NCBI GenBank assembly: GCA_035640455.1
Contig: DASQWB010000107.1
Span: 22,011 to 86,010, forward strand
Reading direction: 5' to 3'
DNA from: AC-50 sp035640455
Lineage (GTDB): Bacteria; Actinomycetota; Thermoleophilia; Gaiellales; Gaiellaceae
DNA: 64,000 bases
The number at the start of each line of letters is the position of its first letter. The stretch's first letter is position 1. Below the pieces are notes generated by a model. It saw only the letters and a list, made by a program, of their open reading frames with translations, had not been told where the DNA came from and did not search any database. Below are positions 1 to 6,778 of this stretch, piece by piece. The position numbers were made by a program, and so were the translations under genes.

Positions 1-299
1 ACGGTCCGGTACGTGCCGCCGAGGAGCGGCCTGTACCCCCACCGCTTCCAGCGGGAGGTCGCGAGGCCGCGGTGGTCGAGCACGACCTTGCCGTGCGGGT
101 CGTAGAGACGGGCCCGGAACCGGCGCCGCGCGCCGCGTGAGCGGACGCCGAGCTCGATCCCGTTCACCTGTCGGATGCAGACACGAGTCTTCGGCACCTT
201 CACCTCGACCGCCTGCGCCGCGGCGCGGGCTCGGGCGAGACCAACGGCGAGCGCGGCGAGCGCCGCGATCGCGACCGCTATGGCTGCCGGACGGCGCAT
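1..299 (-). CDS. Secreted protein of unknown function (partial, C-terminus beyond left edge)
   Basis: An open frame starts at an ATG complementary to 297-299 and runs off the left edge, giving 99 residues without a stop. The N-terminus MRRPAAIAVAIAALAALAVG is a typical signal peptide ending near an Ala-Arg-Ala-Arg-Ala-Ala-Ala stretch, so the product is probably exported. The mature part contains a KTRVCIRQVNG segment and a beta-rich stretch with no family I recognise. It starts 22 bases before the stop of the preceding small exported gene, so the two are probably co-transcribed. Function is not inferable from the visible part. Confidence 0.6.
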   Translation of the reverse strand, partial: MRRPAAIAVAIAALAALAVGLARARAAAQAVEVKVPKTRVCIRQVNGIELGVRSRGARRRFRARLYDPHGKVVLDHRGLATSRWKRWGYRPLLGGTYRT

Positions 300-622
300 G
301 CGAGCGGGTGCGTCCTGACGCTGGCCTTGCTTCCACGCGATCCTCGCGCCTCGACCGACAGGACGGAGGCGCACCGATCGTAGGCCCGCACCCGTCCGAG
401 TCGTACGCGGAAGGCTCCCTCCGCATTCGCGAGCACGCGGGCGGAGCGGGTGGCGCGTGGCAGGCGGGCAGTCACCGTCACCCGCTCGCCGCGGCGGAAG
501 TCGCGCCCTTGCACGATCAGCGGGTCGATCCGCACGAGCCGAAGAGCCGGCTTCGCCGTCGTCGCGCTCGGGGCCGCGGCGGTCGCAGCGACCGCGGCGA
601 GGGCGACGAGGTGGCCGGCCAT
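278..622 (-). CDS. Small secreted beta-rich protein of unknown function
   Basis: A 114-residue protein. The first 25 residues form a signal peptide (MAGHLVALAAVAATAAAPSA). The rest, roughly residues 30-110, reads as one beta-sandwich-like domain with the segments VQGRDFRRGERVTVTARLP and EGAFRVRLGRV, reminiscent of cell-surface Ig/TIG-like domains; that likeness is only by eye. Two cysteines, in DRCAS and LACAV, could form a disulfide outside the cell. It begins 2 bases after the stop of the E2 acyltransferase gene and overlaps the next small secreted gene by 22 bases, so it sits at the tail of the dehydrogenase operon. Confidence 0.6.
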   Translation of the reverse strand: MAGHLVALAAVAATAAAPSATTAKPALRLVRIDPLIVQGRDFRRGERVTVTARLPRATRSARVLANAEGAFRVRLGRVRAYDRCASVLSVEARGSRGSKASVRTHPLACAVRQP

Positions 623-624
623 GG

Positions 625-1821
625 CTAGAGCGCCAGGCCGGGCTCCGCCAAGAACCTCTTGACCGTCCGGAGGAAGTCGGCCGCGGTGGCGCCGTCGATC
701 GTGCGATGGTCGCAGGTGAGGGTCAGGTTCATGAGCGGGCGGATCTCCACCTGGCCGTCGACCGCGACCGGCGTCTCCTGCACCGCTCCAACGGCGAGGA
801 TCGCCGCCTGCGGCGGGTTCAGGACGGCGACGAACTGCTCGACCCCGTACATGCCGAGGTTCGAGATCGTGAACGTGCCGCCCTCGAGGTCGGCCTGGTG
901 GAGCTTCCCGGAGCGCGCGCGCTCGACGAGGTCGGCGCGGGTGGCGGCGATCTCGGCGATCGTCCGGCGCTCGCAGCCGCGGATCACCGGCACGACGAGA
1001 CCGCGGTCGGTCGCGACGGCGATGCCGATGTCCGCGGTCGGGAAGAGCCGAACCGCGTCGCCGGCGAAATGCGCGTTCACGGCACGGTGGCGCATGAGCG
1101 CGGCCGCGGAGACCTTCGTCAGGAGGTCGGAGATGGTCGGCTTCGGCGTGTCGCCGAGCTCGACGAGCCGCGCGCGCACGGCGAGCGCCCGCGTCATATC
1201 GGCCGACATCGAGATCTGGAACGCCGGCGCCTGCCACGCCTCGGTCATCCGTCGCGCGACGGTGCGGCGCAGCGACGTGAGCGGGACGACCTCGACCTCT
1301 CGCGGCGAATCGGGAGCCGCCACTGGAGCCGCCGGGGCAGGAGCGGCCACGGCGCGCTCGACGTCCTCCGCGACGATCCGCCCTTCCGGGCCCGTCCCCT
1401 GGAGCGTCGCGAGCTCGATTCCGCGCTCGCGCGCGATCCGCCGCGCGAGCGGGGAGGCCTTGATGCGCCCGCCCTCTCGGGTCTGGCCGTCGCGCGCCTG
1501 CACCGCCTGGACCGGTTCGGGCGCCTCCTCGCGAGCCTCAGCGCGGGTCGGCTCGGGCTCCTCGGCCTCGACCGCGACCTCCTCCCCTTGCTCGCCGATC
1601 ACCGCGATCGTCTTGCCGACCTCGACCTCGCCCTCCGAAATCGCGATCTTGAGCAGCACGCCCGACGCGTCGGCCTCGACCTCCTGCGTCACCTTGTCGG
1701 TGTCGAGCTCGTAGAGCGGCTCGCCCTTCTTCACGGGGTCGCCCTCCGACTTGAGCCACTTCACGATCGTCCCCGACTCCATCCCCTGCCCGAGCCGGGG
1801 AAGCTTGATCTCAGTGGCCAT
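625..1821 (-). CDS. 2-oxo-acid dehydrogenase E2 (dihydrolipoamide acyltransferase)
   Basis: A 398-residue E2 core enzyme that moves the acyl group from E1 via lipoamide to CoA. Residues 1-77 form a lipoyl domain with the lipoylation site DTDKV (Lys43). An acidic Ala/Pro-rich linker follows, then a peripheral subunit-binding domain (ASPLARRIARERGIEL...GRIVAEDVE). The catalytic domain ends with the signature DHRTIDG, whose His and Asp are the transfer residues. I chose the ATG at 1821 (MATEIKLPRLG) because it starts exactly at the lipoyl domain and overlaps the E1 beta stop by 11 bases. Whether the substrate is pyruvate or branched-chain oxo-acids cannot be decided. No E3 gene is in view. Confidence 0.93.
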   Translation of the reverse strand: MATEIKLPRLGQGMESGTIVKWLKSEGDPVKKGEPLYELDTDKVTQEVEADASGVLLKIAISEGEVEVGKTIAVIGEQGEEVAVEAEEPEPTRAEAREEAPEPVQAVQARDGQTREGGRIKASPLARRIARERGIELATLQGTGPEGRIVAEDVERAVAAPAPAAPVAAPDSPREVEVVPLTSLRRTVARRMTEAWQAPAFQISMSADMTRALAVRARLVELGDTPKPTISDLLTKVSAAALMRHRAVNAHFAGDAVRLFPTADIGIAVATDRGLVVPVIRGCERRTIAEIAATRADLVERARSGKLHQADLEGGTFTISNLGMYGVEQFVAVLNPPQAAILAVGAVQETPVAVDGQVEIRPLMNLTLTCDHRTIDGATAADFLRTVKRFLAEPGLAL

Positions 1822-2797
1822 TCCGGCCCACGGTCCTACGGATCGCATCGAGCACGTCGCTCGCATGCGGCACGACCCACTCCTCCATCACGGGCGCGAA
1901 CGGAAGCGGCGTGAACTTCGCGCCCACGCGCTCGATCGGCGCGTCGAGCCAGTCGAAGGCCTGGTGCTGGAGGATCGCCGCGACCTCGGCGCCGAAGCCC
2001 ATCCGCGTCACGGCCTCGTGCGCGACGACGCAGCGGTTCGTCTTCTTCACCGACGCGACGAGCGCCTCCTCGTCGAGCGGCTGCAGCGTGCGCGGATCGA
2101 CGACCTCGACCGAGACGCCCTCGCCTTCGGCCTCCTCGGCGGCGCGCAGCGCCTCGTGCACGAGCCGGCCAGTGGCGATCACGGTCACGTCCTCGCCCTC
2201 CCGGTGCACGCGCGCCTTGCCGAGCTCGATCGGCTCCAGCTCGTCCGGCACCTCCTCCTTGATCCCGTACAGCGTCCGGTGCTCGAAGAAGACGACCGGG
2301 TTGTCGTCGTAGATCGAGGCGTAGAGGAGGCCGCGCACGTCAGTCGGCGTCGAGGCGAAGACGACCTTCAGCCCGGGGACGTGGACGAACCACGCCTCGA
2401 GCTGCTGCGCGTGCTGCGCGCCGGGCGACCAGCCGGCCCCGCCCTGGGTGCGCATGGTCAGCGGCACCTTGAGCTGCCCGCCCGACATGTATCGGTGCTT
2501 CGCCGCCTGGTTCACGATCTGCTCGCAGGCGAGCGTCAGGAAGTCCTCGTACATCACCTCGACGACGGGCCGCATCCCCTGCATCGCCGCGCCGATCCCC
2601 GCTCCGACGAGCGCCATCTCCGAGATCGGGGTGTTGCGCACGCGCTCGGGGCCGAACTCGGCGAGCATCCCCTGCGTGACGCCCATCGACCCGCCCATCT
2701 CGGCGATGTCCTCGCCCATGACGAAGACGTCGTCGTCGCGGCGCATCGCCGTCGCGAGCGCGTCGCGCACTGCCTCGCGGTAGCTGAGCTCAGGCAT
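1811..2797 (-). CDS. 2-oxo-acid dehydrogenase E1 component, beta subunit
   Basis: A 328-residue transketolase-type beta subunit that pairs with the adjacent alpha subunit to decarboxylate a 2-oxo acid with thiamine diphosphate. It shows the family landmarks ELSYREAVRDALATAM, VMGEDIAEMGG (with the conserved Glu that activates ThDP), RTQGGAGWSPGAQHAQ and a C-terminal transketolase domain (DPRTLQPLDEEALVASV). Length is normal for PdhB/BkdB proteins (about 325-330). Its start overlaps the alpha subunit stop by 8 bases and its stop overlaps the E2 start, so the three subunits are translationally coupled. Confidence 0.93.
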   Translation of the reverse strand: MPELSYREAVRDALATAMRRDDDVFVMGEDIAEMGGSMGVTQGMLAEFGPERVRNTPISEMALVGAGIGAAMQGMRPVVEVMYEDFLTLACEQIVNQAAKHRYMSGGQLKVPLTMRTQGGAGWSPGAQHAQQLEAWFVHVPGLKVVFASTPTDVRGLLYASIYDDNPVVFFEHRTLYGIKEEVPDELEPIELGKARVHREGEDVTVIATGRLVHEALRAAEEAEGEGVSVEVVDPRTLQPLDEEALVASVKKTNRCVVAHEAVTRMGFGAEVAAILQHQAFDWLDAPIERVGAKFTPLPFAPVMEEWVVPHASDVLDAIRRTVGRNGH

Positions 2798-3761
2798 AGA
2801 CGTTGTCGAGGGCGGCTTCGGGCGGCGGATCCGTGCCGCTCTTCGCGAACTCGACCGACTCCTCGACGACCTGCGTCACCTCGCGGTCGACCTCGTCGAG
2901 CTCCTCGTCGCTCAGGCCGAGGCGCTCGCGGAGCTTCTTGATCGGATCCTCGGTCTCGCGCAGGCGCTGGATCTCCTCCTTGTCCCGGTAGACCTGCGGG
3001 TCGCCGACGTAGTGGCCGACGAGGCGGTAGGTCTCGCAGAGGAGGAAGATCGGCCCTTCGCCGCCCCGCGCGTGGTCGACGGCGCGGCGCGCGGCGGCGT
3101 AGACGGCCTCGACGTCCTGCCCGTCGACCTTCAGCGACGGCATGCCGTAGGCGACGGCGCGCTGCTCCAGGTCCTCGATCGGCAGCTGCTGATGCGCCGG
3201 CGTCGACTCGGCCCAGTGGTTGTTCTCGCAGACGAAGACCGCCGGCACGCGCCAGAGCTGCGCGAGGTTGATCGACTCGTGGAAGGTGCCGATGTTCGTC
3301 GCGCCGTCGCCGAAGAAGGCGAGCGCCACGCGATCCTCGCCGCGCAGCTTGAAGGCGAGCGCGGCGCCGACGATCGCCGGCAGGCCCCCGCCGACGACGG
3401 CGTTCGCGCCGAGGTTCCCGCGCTCGAGGTCGTAGAGGTGCATCGAGCCGCCGTAGCCGTGCGAGCAGCCCTCGACCTTGCCGTAGAGCTCGGCCATGAG
3501 CGCGTTCGGCGGCGTCCCGCGCGCGAGCGTGTGCCCGTGCGCGCGGTGCGTCGAGGCGATGACGTCTCGCTCCTCGAGCGCGCGGCACACACCCACCGCG
3601 ACGGCCTCCTGGCCGATCGCGACGTGCAGGAAGCCCGGCAGCTCGCCGGCCCGGAAGCGCTCCTCGACCTTCTCCTCGAACCGCCGGATGAGGAGCATCT
3701 CGCGGAAGAGATCCTGGAGCTCCTCCCGCGGGAGCGCTTCCCTTTCCTCGACTTTCGCCAC
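2790..3761 (-). CDS. 2-oxo-acid dehydrogenase E1 component, alpha subunit
   Basis: A 323-residue thiamine-diphosphate subunit. The ThDP/Mg motif is clear: GDGATNIGTFHESINLAQLW leading to CENN, the classic GDG-x(about 26)-NN pattern. HRAHGHTLARG and GGSMHLYD are the usual active-site loops. The open frame extends upstream, but only as a GC-rich shadow of the opposite gene; the GTG at 3761 places the start just before REELQDLFREMLLIRRFEEKV, where family members begin. A TAAACT-like -10 element ends about 7 bases upstream of this GTG, suggesting a leaderless transcript. It heads the E1alpha-E1beta-E2 operon. Confidence 0.9.
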   Translation of the reverse strand: MAKVEEREALPREELQDLFREMLLIRRFEEKVEERFRAGELPGFLHVAIGQEAVAVGVCRALEERDVIASTHRAHGHTLARGTPPNALMAELYGKVEGCSHGYGGSMHLYDLERGNLGANAVVGGGLPAIVGAALAFKLRGEDRVALAFFGDGATNIGTFHESINLAQLWRVPAVFVCENNHWAESTPAHQQLPIEDLEQRAVAYGMPSLKVDGQDVEAVYAAARRAVDHARGGEGPIFLLCETYRLVGHYVGDPQVYRDKEEIQRLRETEDPIKKLRERLGLSDEELDEVDREVTQVVEESVEFAKSGTDPPPEAALDNVYA

Positions 3762-3800
3762 GTGTCTGAGTTTATTGACGGCCTGCCGTATGCTGCCGCC
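3762..3800. promoter_or_regulatory. Divergent, probably leaderless promoter pair
   Basis: Only 39 bases separate two divergent GTG starts. On the + strand TATGCT (3789-3794) ends 6 bases before the GTG at 3801. On the - strand TAAACT (complement of 3769-3774) ends 7 bases before the GTG at 3761. Neither start has a Shine-Dalgarno sequence. Both fit transcripts that begin at or next to the start codon, common in actinobacteria. The -35 elements are weak, so this is an inference from spacing. Confidence 0.45.
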
Positions 3801-4442
3801 GTGGCGCTGCTCGAGCAGTGGCGGGAGATCCAGGCGCAGCTGCCGGAGCGCTGGGCCCTCGCACGCCTCAGCCTGACGATCGAGGACGAGGGCGACTGCG
3901 ACCGCGCCGCGTTCCTGCTCGGCCCGGCCAATCCCGGCCGCCGCGGGAAGCAGATCCGCTTCCGGGCCGGGCGCGGCGGGACGGGCCCCTCGCCGCACCT
4001 CGTCCAGCGGCTGCTCGCCCGCCTCGACGGCGAGCGGATCGACGGGAAACTCGAGCTGCTCGGCGCCGACGAGCCCCCGGCGACGCCGGCGCCGCTGCGG
4101 CCGACCCTCGCCGCCGCCTGGGACGAGGAGCTCGCGCGGCTGCCGCCCGACTGGAGCGACCTCTACTGCGAGGTGCGCCTCACCTCGACCGACTACCTCG
4201 AGCGGGCCGCCCTCTTGATGGCGCCGCTCAACCCCGCGCGGTACGGCGGCGAGACGGGCTTCCGCTTCCGCGTCGCGCGGACCTTCGGCTACGGGGCCTC
4301 GCCGGAGATGACCCGCCGCTGCTTCGAGCGGCTCGACGAGGCAGGGATCCCCGGGACGCTCCGCATCCTCCGCATGCTCGCGGACACGCACCCGAACGCG
4401 ACGCAGGGGCCGGTGTGGTACGTCGGCGGCCGGTCGGTGTGA
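3801..4442 (+). CDS. Internally duplicated protein of unknown function
   Basis: A 213-residue soluble protein with no signal peptide. It consists of two homologous halves of about 90 residues. Half one (roughly 1-90) has EQWREIQAQLPERWALARL, RAAFLLGPANPGRRG, IRFRAGRGGTGPSP and VQRLLARLDGERIDGKLEL. Half two (roughly 110-200) repeats the pattern as EELARLPPDWSDLYCEVRL, RAALLMAPLNPARYGG, FRFRVARTFGYGASP and TRRCFERLDEAGIPGTLRIL. I do not recognise the family. Its stop overlaps the start of the PRC-barrel gene (GTGA), so the two are coupled. The GTG start is set by the leaderless promoter immediately upstream. Confidence 0.75.
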   Translation: MALLEQWREIQAQLPERWALARLSLTIEDEGDCDRAAFLLGPANPGRRGKQIRFRAGRGGTGPSPHLVQRLLARLDGERIDGKLELLGADEPPATPAPLRPTLAAAWDEELARLPPDWSDLYCEVRLTSTDYLERAALLMAPLNPARYGGETGFRFRVARTFGYGASPEMTRRCFERLDEAGIPGTLRILRMLADTHPNATQGPVWYVGGRSV

Positions 4443-4741
4443 CGAGCGACCCGGTCTCGTGGTTCCTCGTCGAGCACGGCTGGAAGGTCGTCGCCGCCGA
4501 CGGCAAGCCGGTGGGGAGCGTCGAGGAGATCGCCGGCGACACCGGCAAGGACATCTTCAACGGGATCTCCGTCTCGCCGGGCCTGCTGAAGCGGCCGAAG
4601 TACGTCCCCGCCGAGCAGGTCGCCGAGATCACGGAGGGCGAGATCCGGCTCGGGCTCACGAAGGAGCAGTTCGAGCGTCTCGGCTACCACGAGGAGGCTC
4701 CCGCGAGCGCGGAGATCCTCCCGCCCGACCGGCGCGCCTAG
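4439..4741 (+). CDS. PRC-barrel-like small protein
   Basis: A 100-residue protein starting VTSDPVSWFLVEHGWKVVAADGKPVGSVEEIAG. The segment DGKPVGSVEEIAGDTGKDIFNGISV followed by RPKYVPAEQVAEITEGEIRLGL has the pattern of PRC-barrel/DUF2171-type beta-barrel domains (a stored-sequence handle, a hydrophobic strand, then a pKYVPAEqV strand). Such domains bind RNA or partner proteins, but the role here is unknown. It starts within the stop codon of the duplicated protein, so they share an mRNA, and it overlaps the convergent argR by 4 bases. Confidence 0.72.
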   Translation: MTSDPVSWFLVEHGWKVVAADGKPVGSVEEIAGDTGKDIFNGISVSPGLLKRPKYVPAEQVAEITEGEIRLGLTKEQFERLGYHEEAPASAEILPPDRRA

Positions 4742-5214
4742 CTCATCGTCTCCGCCAGCTCGGCCGCGAGCCGCTTCGCGTCCGCGTCGTCCCGAGCTAT
4801 CACGAGGCACGTGTCGTCGCCGGCGAGCGTCCCCACGACGTCGGGGTGCTCGAGCCGGTCGAGGGCGCGCGCGATCGCGGGCGCGGAGCCGAGCTCGGAG
4901 TGGAGGACGACGATGTTCCGCGCCGCGGTCGCCCGGCGGCCGAACTGCCGCAGGATCGCGGCGAGCGCGTCGCGGGGGTTCGACCCGCGGCGACCCTCGG
5001 GCAGCGCGTAGCGAGGCCGGCCGAGCGCGTCGTGGGTTTTCTCGAGACCCAGCGCACGGATGTCGCGCGAGACCGTCGCCTGCGTCACCCGGCAGCCCGC
5101 CGCCTCGAGCGCGGCGAGGAGCTCGAACTGCGTCCCCACCCGCCGCCGTGTGACGATGCTCGCGACGAGCCGCTGGCGCTCGGCCTTGCCGTAGCTGCGG
5201 AGCGTGTCCTGCAT
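4738..5214 (-). CDS. argR: Arginine repressor ArgR
   Basis: A 158-residue ArgR/AhrC. Residues 1-75 form the N-terminal winged-helix domain, with the recognition region GCRVTQATVSRDIRALGLEK. The C-terminal domain has the hexamerisation and L-arginine-binding motif GTLAGDDTCLVIARDD (GTxAGDDT). It represses arginine biosynthesis when arginine is bound. No arg gene lies in the window, so it acts in trans. The ATG at 5214 is favoured over an upstream in-frame start at 5265 because an ARG box and promoter occupy 5222-5253, which would otherwise be coding. Autoregulation is likely. Confidence 0.93.
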   Translation of the reverse strand: MQDTLRSYGKAERQRLVASIVTRRRVGTQFELLAALEAAGCRVTQATVSRDIRALGLEKTHDALGRPRYALPEGRRGSNPRDALAAILRQFGRRATAARNIVVLHSELGSAPAIARALDRLEHPDVVGTLAGDDTCLVIARDDADAKRLAAELAETMS

Positions 5215-5221
5215 GAAACCG

Positions 5222-5253
5222 GAATAGGTATTCGATGTTTGGACGGCTCGCAA
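5222..5253 (-). promoter_or_regulatory. argR promoter overlapped by an ARG box
   Basis: On the minus strand TTGCGA (complement of 5248-5253) and TACCTA (complement of 5225-5230) are separated by exactly 17 bases. The -10 lies inside GAATAGGTATTC (5222-5233), a perfect match to the core GAAT-N4-ATTC of ArgR operators. The predicted transcript would start about 4 bases before the argR ATG. ArgR bound here would block its own transcription. It might also affect the divergent small gene at 5272. Confidence 0.7.
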
Positions 5254-5271
5254 CCCGGCTACCACCCGGCC

Positions 5272-5400
5272 ATGCTGCGCAAGCTGCTGTGGACCGGGTT
5301 GTATGCTGGCCTCGGCGCGGGCGCGACACTCGCTGCGCGGCGCACCGCGTCCCGCATCTGGCGGCTCGTGACCGGCGAGGAGCCTCCGACGAAGAAATGA
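5272..5400 (+). CDS. Tiny membrane-associated protein, start of envelope cluster
   Basis: A 42-residue product, MLRKLLWTGLYAGLGAGATL followed by a basic segment RRTASRIWRLVTGEEPPTKK. One short hydrophobic helix with positive flanks suggests a small inner-membrane protein, like the DUF4235/YtxH-type minis that accompany holin-X genes in actinobacteria. Its stop overlaps the next start (ATGA at 5397-5400), supporting that it is translated. No biochemical role is known to me. Confidence 0.6.
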   Translation: MLRKLLWTGLYAGLGAGATLAARRTASRIWRLVTGEEPPTKK

Positions 5401-5753
5401 CCAGAGCAGACCAGACGATCGAGCGAGCGGCGGACAAGCTCCAAGAGCTCGCGAACAAGGCCGCCGCGCAGGACGGCTTCAAGCGGAAGCTCGCCCAGCC
5501 GCTCGCCGACGACGCGGAGTTCCTGCGCAAGCTCAAGCCGAGCCTGATCGCGGCCCGCGTGCGCGGCGAGGCGCCGACCGACCAGCCGCCCGTGGCGGGC
5601 ACGGTCGCCCCCTCGGCTCCGCCGCAGCCGGGCCCAAAGCCGAAGCGGGAGGGCGGGCCGAACCCGTGGCTCGTCGTCGCGGTCGGACTGGCGGCCGGGG
5701 TCGCGCTCGCGAAGTGGATCGACTGGAGGGGCCATGCCCACCCACGGGACTAG
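5397..5753 (+). CDS. Small protein with C-terminal membrane helix
   Basis: A 118-residue protein. Residues 1-55 form a charged, helical, amphipathic region (QTIERAADKLQELANKAAAQ). A Pro-rich linker (about 60-90) follows, then one transmembrane helix near the C-terminus (NPWLVVAVGLAAGVALAKWIDW). The layout, tail-anchored with a cytoplasmic coiled region, matches small envelope-stress proteins that travel with holin-X/DUF3618 genes. Its start overlaps the previous stop, and the holin-X gene starts 18 bases after its stop. The molecular function is unknown. Confidence 0.65.
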   Translation: MTRADQTIERAADKLQELANKAAAQDGFKRKLAQPLADDAEFLRKLKPSLIAARVRGEAPTDQPPVAGTVAPSAPPQPGPKPKREGGPNPWLVVAVGLAAGVALAKWIDWRGHAHPRD

Positions 5754-5770
5754 TAGGAGCCCCTTTCGAA

Positions 5771-6166
5771 ATGAGCTCTGATTCGAACGGCGGCCTCGGC
5801 GCGGCGGCGAAGCAGGTCGCCGAGCACGCGAGCTCGCTCGCCCGGCTCGAGCTCGAGCTCGCGAAGCTCGAGGTCGGCCGCAAGGTCGCGGCGCTCGGGA
5901 TCGGGATCGGGCTCGGCCTGGGCGCCGCCCTCTTCGGCCTCTTCGGCATCGGCTTCCTGCTCGCGGCCGGCGCGGCCGCGCTCGCGACGACGATCTCGAC
6001 GTGGCTCGCGCTCTTGCTCGTCGGTGCCGGCCTCTTCCTGCTGGCCGGGGTCCTCGGGATCCTCGCCCTCGGCAGGATCAAGCGCGGGACGCCACCCGTG
6101 CCGGAGCAGGCGATCCGCGAGGCGAAGCTGACCCAGACCGCCCTGAAGAGCGATGCCGGCTCGTAA
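5771..6166 (+). CDS. Holin-X / phage-holin superfamily III-like membrane protein
   Basis: A 131-residue protein. An N-terminal amphipathic helix (AAKQVAEHASSLARLELELAKLEVGRK) is followed by two transmembrane helices (about residues 40-65 and 70-100), the pattern of the actinobacterial Holin-X (Act_Holin_X/DUF1469) family. These are chromosomal housekeeping membrane proteins rather than true lysis holins; no phage gene is nearby. The ATG at 5771 precedes the conserved helix. Its end overlaps the DUF3618 gene by 14 bases, so the pair is coupled. Confidence 0.82.
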   Translation: MSSDSNGGLGAAAKQVAEHASSLARLELELAKLEVGRKVAALGIGIGLGLGAALFGLFGIGFLLAAGAAALATTISTWLALLLVGAGLFLLAGVLGILALGRIKRGTPPVPEQAIREAKLTQTALKSDAGS

Positions 6167-6440
6167 CGGACGGACGCCCGAGGAGGTCCGGCGGGACATC
6201 GAGGCCGAGCGCGAACGGCTCGCGTCCGCCGTCGAGGAGTTGCGCGAGGAGGTCGGCGAGGCGGCCGACGTCACGGGAAAGATGCGGGCGAACCTGCCGG
6301 TCGTCGCCGCGGGCGCGCTCGGTGCCGGGTTCGTCCTCGCCGGCGGGATCGGCGCGACGGCGCGGCTGCTCTTCCGCCGCGGCCGCGAGAGCAAGACGAA
6401 GGCGCGCCTCGGTCCGTTCTCGCTCGTCGACCGCAGCTGA
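6153..6440 (+). CDS. DUF3618 family protein
   Basis: A 95-residue protein carrying the DUF3618 signature near its N-terminus: RTPEEVRRDIEAERERLASAVEELREEVGE. A membrane helix (VVAAGALGAGFVLAGGIGATARLLF) and a basic tail follow. The family almost always occurs directly after a holin-X gene in actinobacteria, as here. The function is unknown. A coiled-coil N-terminus presumably interacts with the holin-X partner at the membrane. Confidence 0.85.
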   Translation: MPARNGRTPEEVRRDIEAERERLASAVEELREEVGEAADVTGKMRANLPVVAAGALGAGFVLAGGIGATARLLFRRGRESKTKARLGPFSLVDRS

Positions 6441-6475
6441 AGACCACGCGACTCAGCGAGACCCCGGCACGCCCC

Positions 6476-6778
6476 GTGTCGGCCTATGGCAGCAAAGGCG
6501 CCCGTGTCTCCCCTCTCGCCTGGTCGGCCGCCGTGAGCGTCGACCGGGTCGAGCTCGATCCCGGAGGCTGCCTCGCCATGCACCCGGCCGGCAGCCCGCA
6601 GCTCTTCCTCGTCGTCGAGGGCGAGGGGACGGTGGCGACGGAGTACGCGCCGCCGGAGCCCGTTGCGGCCGGTAGCGCCGTCTGGTGGGACGCCGGCGAG
6701 CTGCACGAGACGCGCAGCGAGACCGGCCTCGTCGCGCTCGTGGTCCAGGCCGACGAGCTCGAGCCGGCGTTCAGCTAA
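6476..6778 (+). CDS. Small cupin-domain protein
   Basis: A 100-residue single-domain protein. The pattern DRVELDPGGCLAMHPAGSPQLFLVVEGEGTV, then AGSAVWWDAGELHETRSETG, matches the two cupin motifs: G-x5-H-x-H-x3-4-E-x6-G reduced to one His plus Gln, and G-x5-PxG-x2-H reduced to WWDAGELHET. Candidate metal ligands are the His of AMHP, the Glu of VEGEG and the His of ELHET. The substrate is unknown. The GTG at 6476 is the only sensible start. It overlaps the convergent cupredoxin gene by 8 bases. Confidence 0.72.
   Translation: MSAYGSKGARVSPLAWSAAVSVDRVELDPGGCLAMHPAGSPQLFLVVEGEGTVATEYAPPEPVAAGSAVWWDAGELHETRSETGLVALVVQADELEPAFS

Noticed and set aside
2554..4391. Very long frames opposite or alongside the dehydrogenase genes
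   Set aside because: They are GC-rich shadows; their products are Arg/Ala-rich and match no family, and the real frames carry all motifs.
5771..6440. Prophage remnant, because of holin-like proteins
   Set aside because: Holin-X/DUF3618 are widespread chromosomal pairs in actinobacteria and there are no other phage genes, attachment sites or composition shifts.
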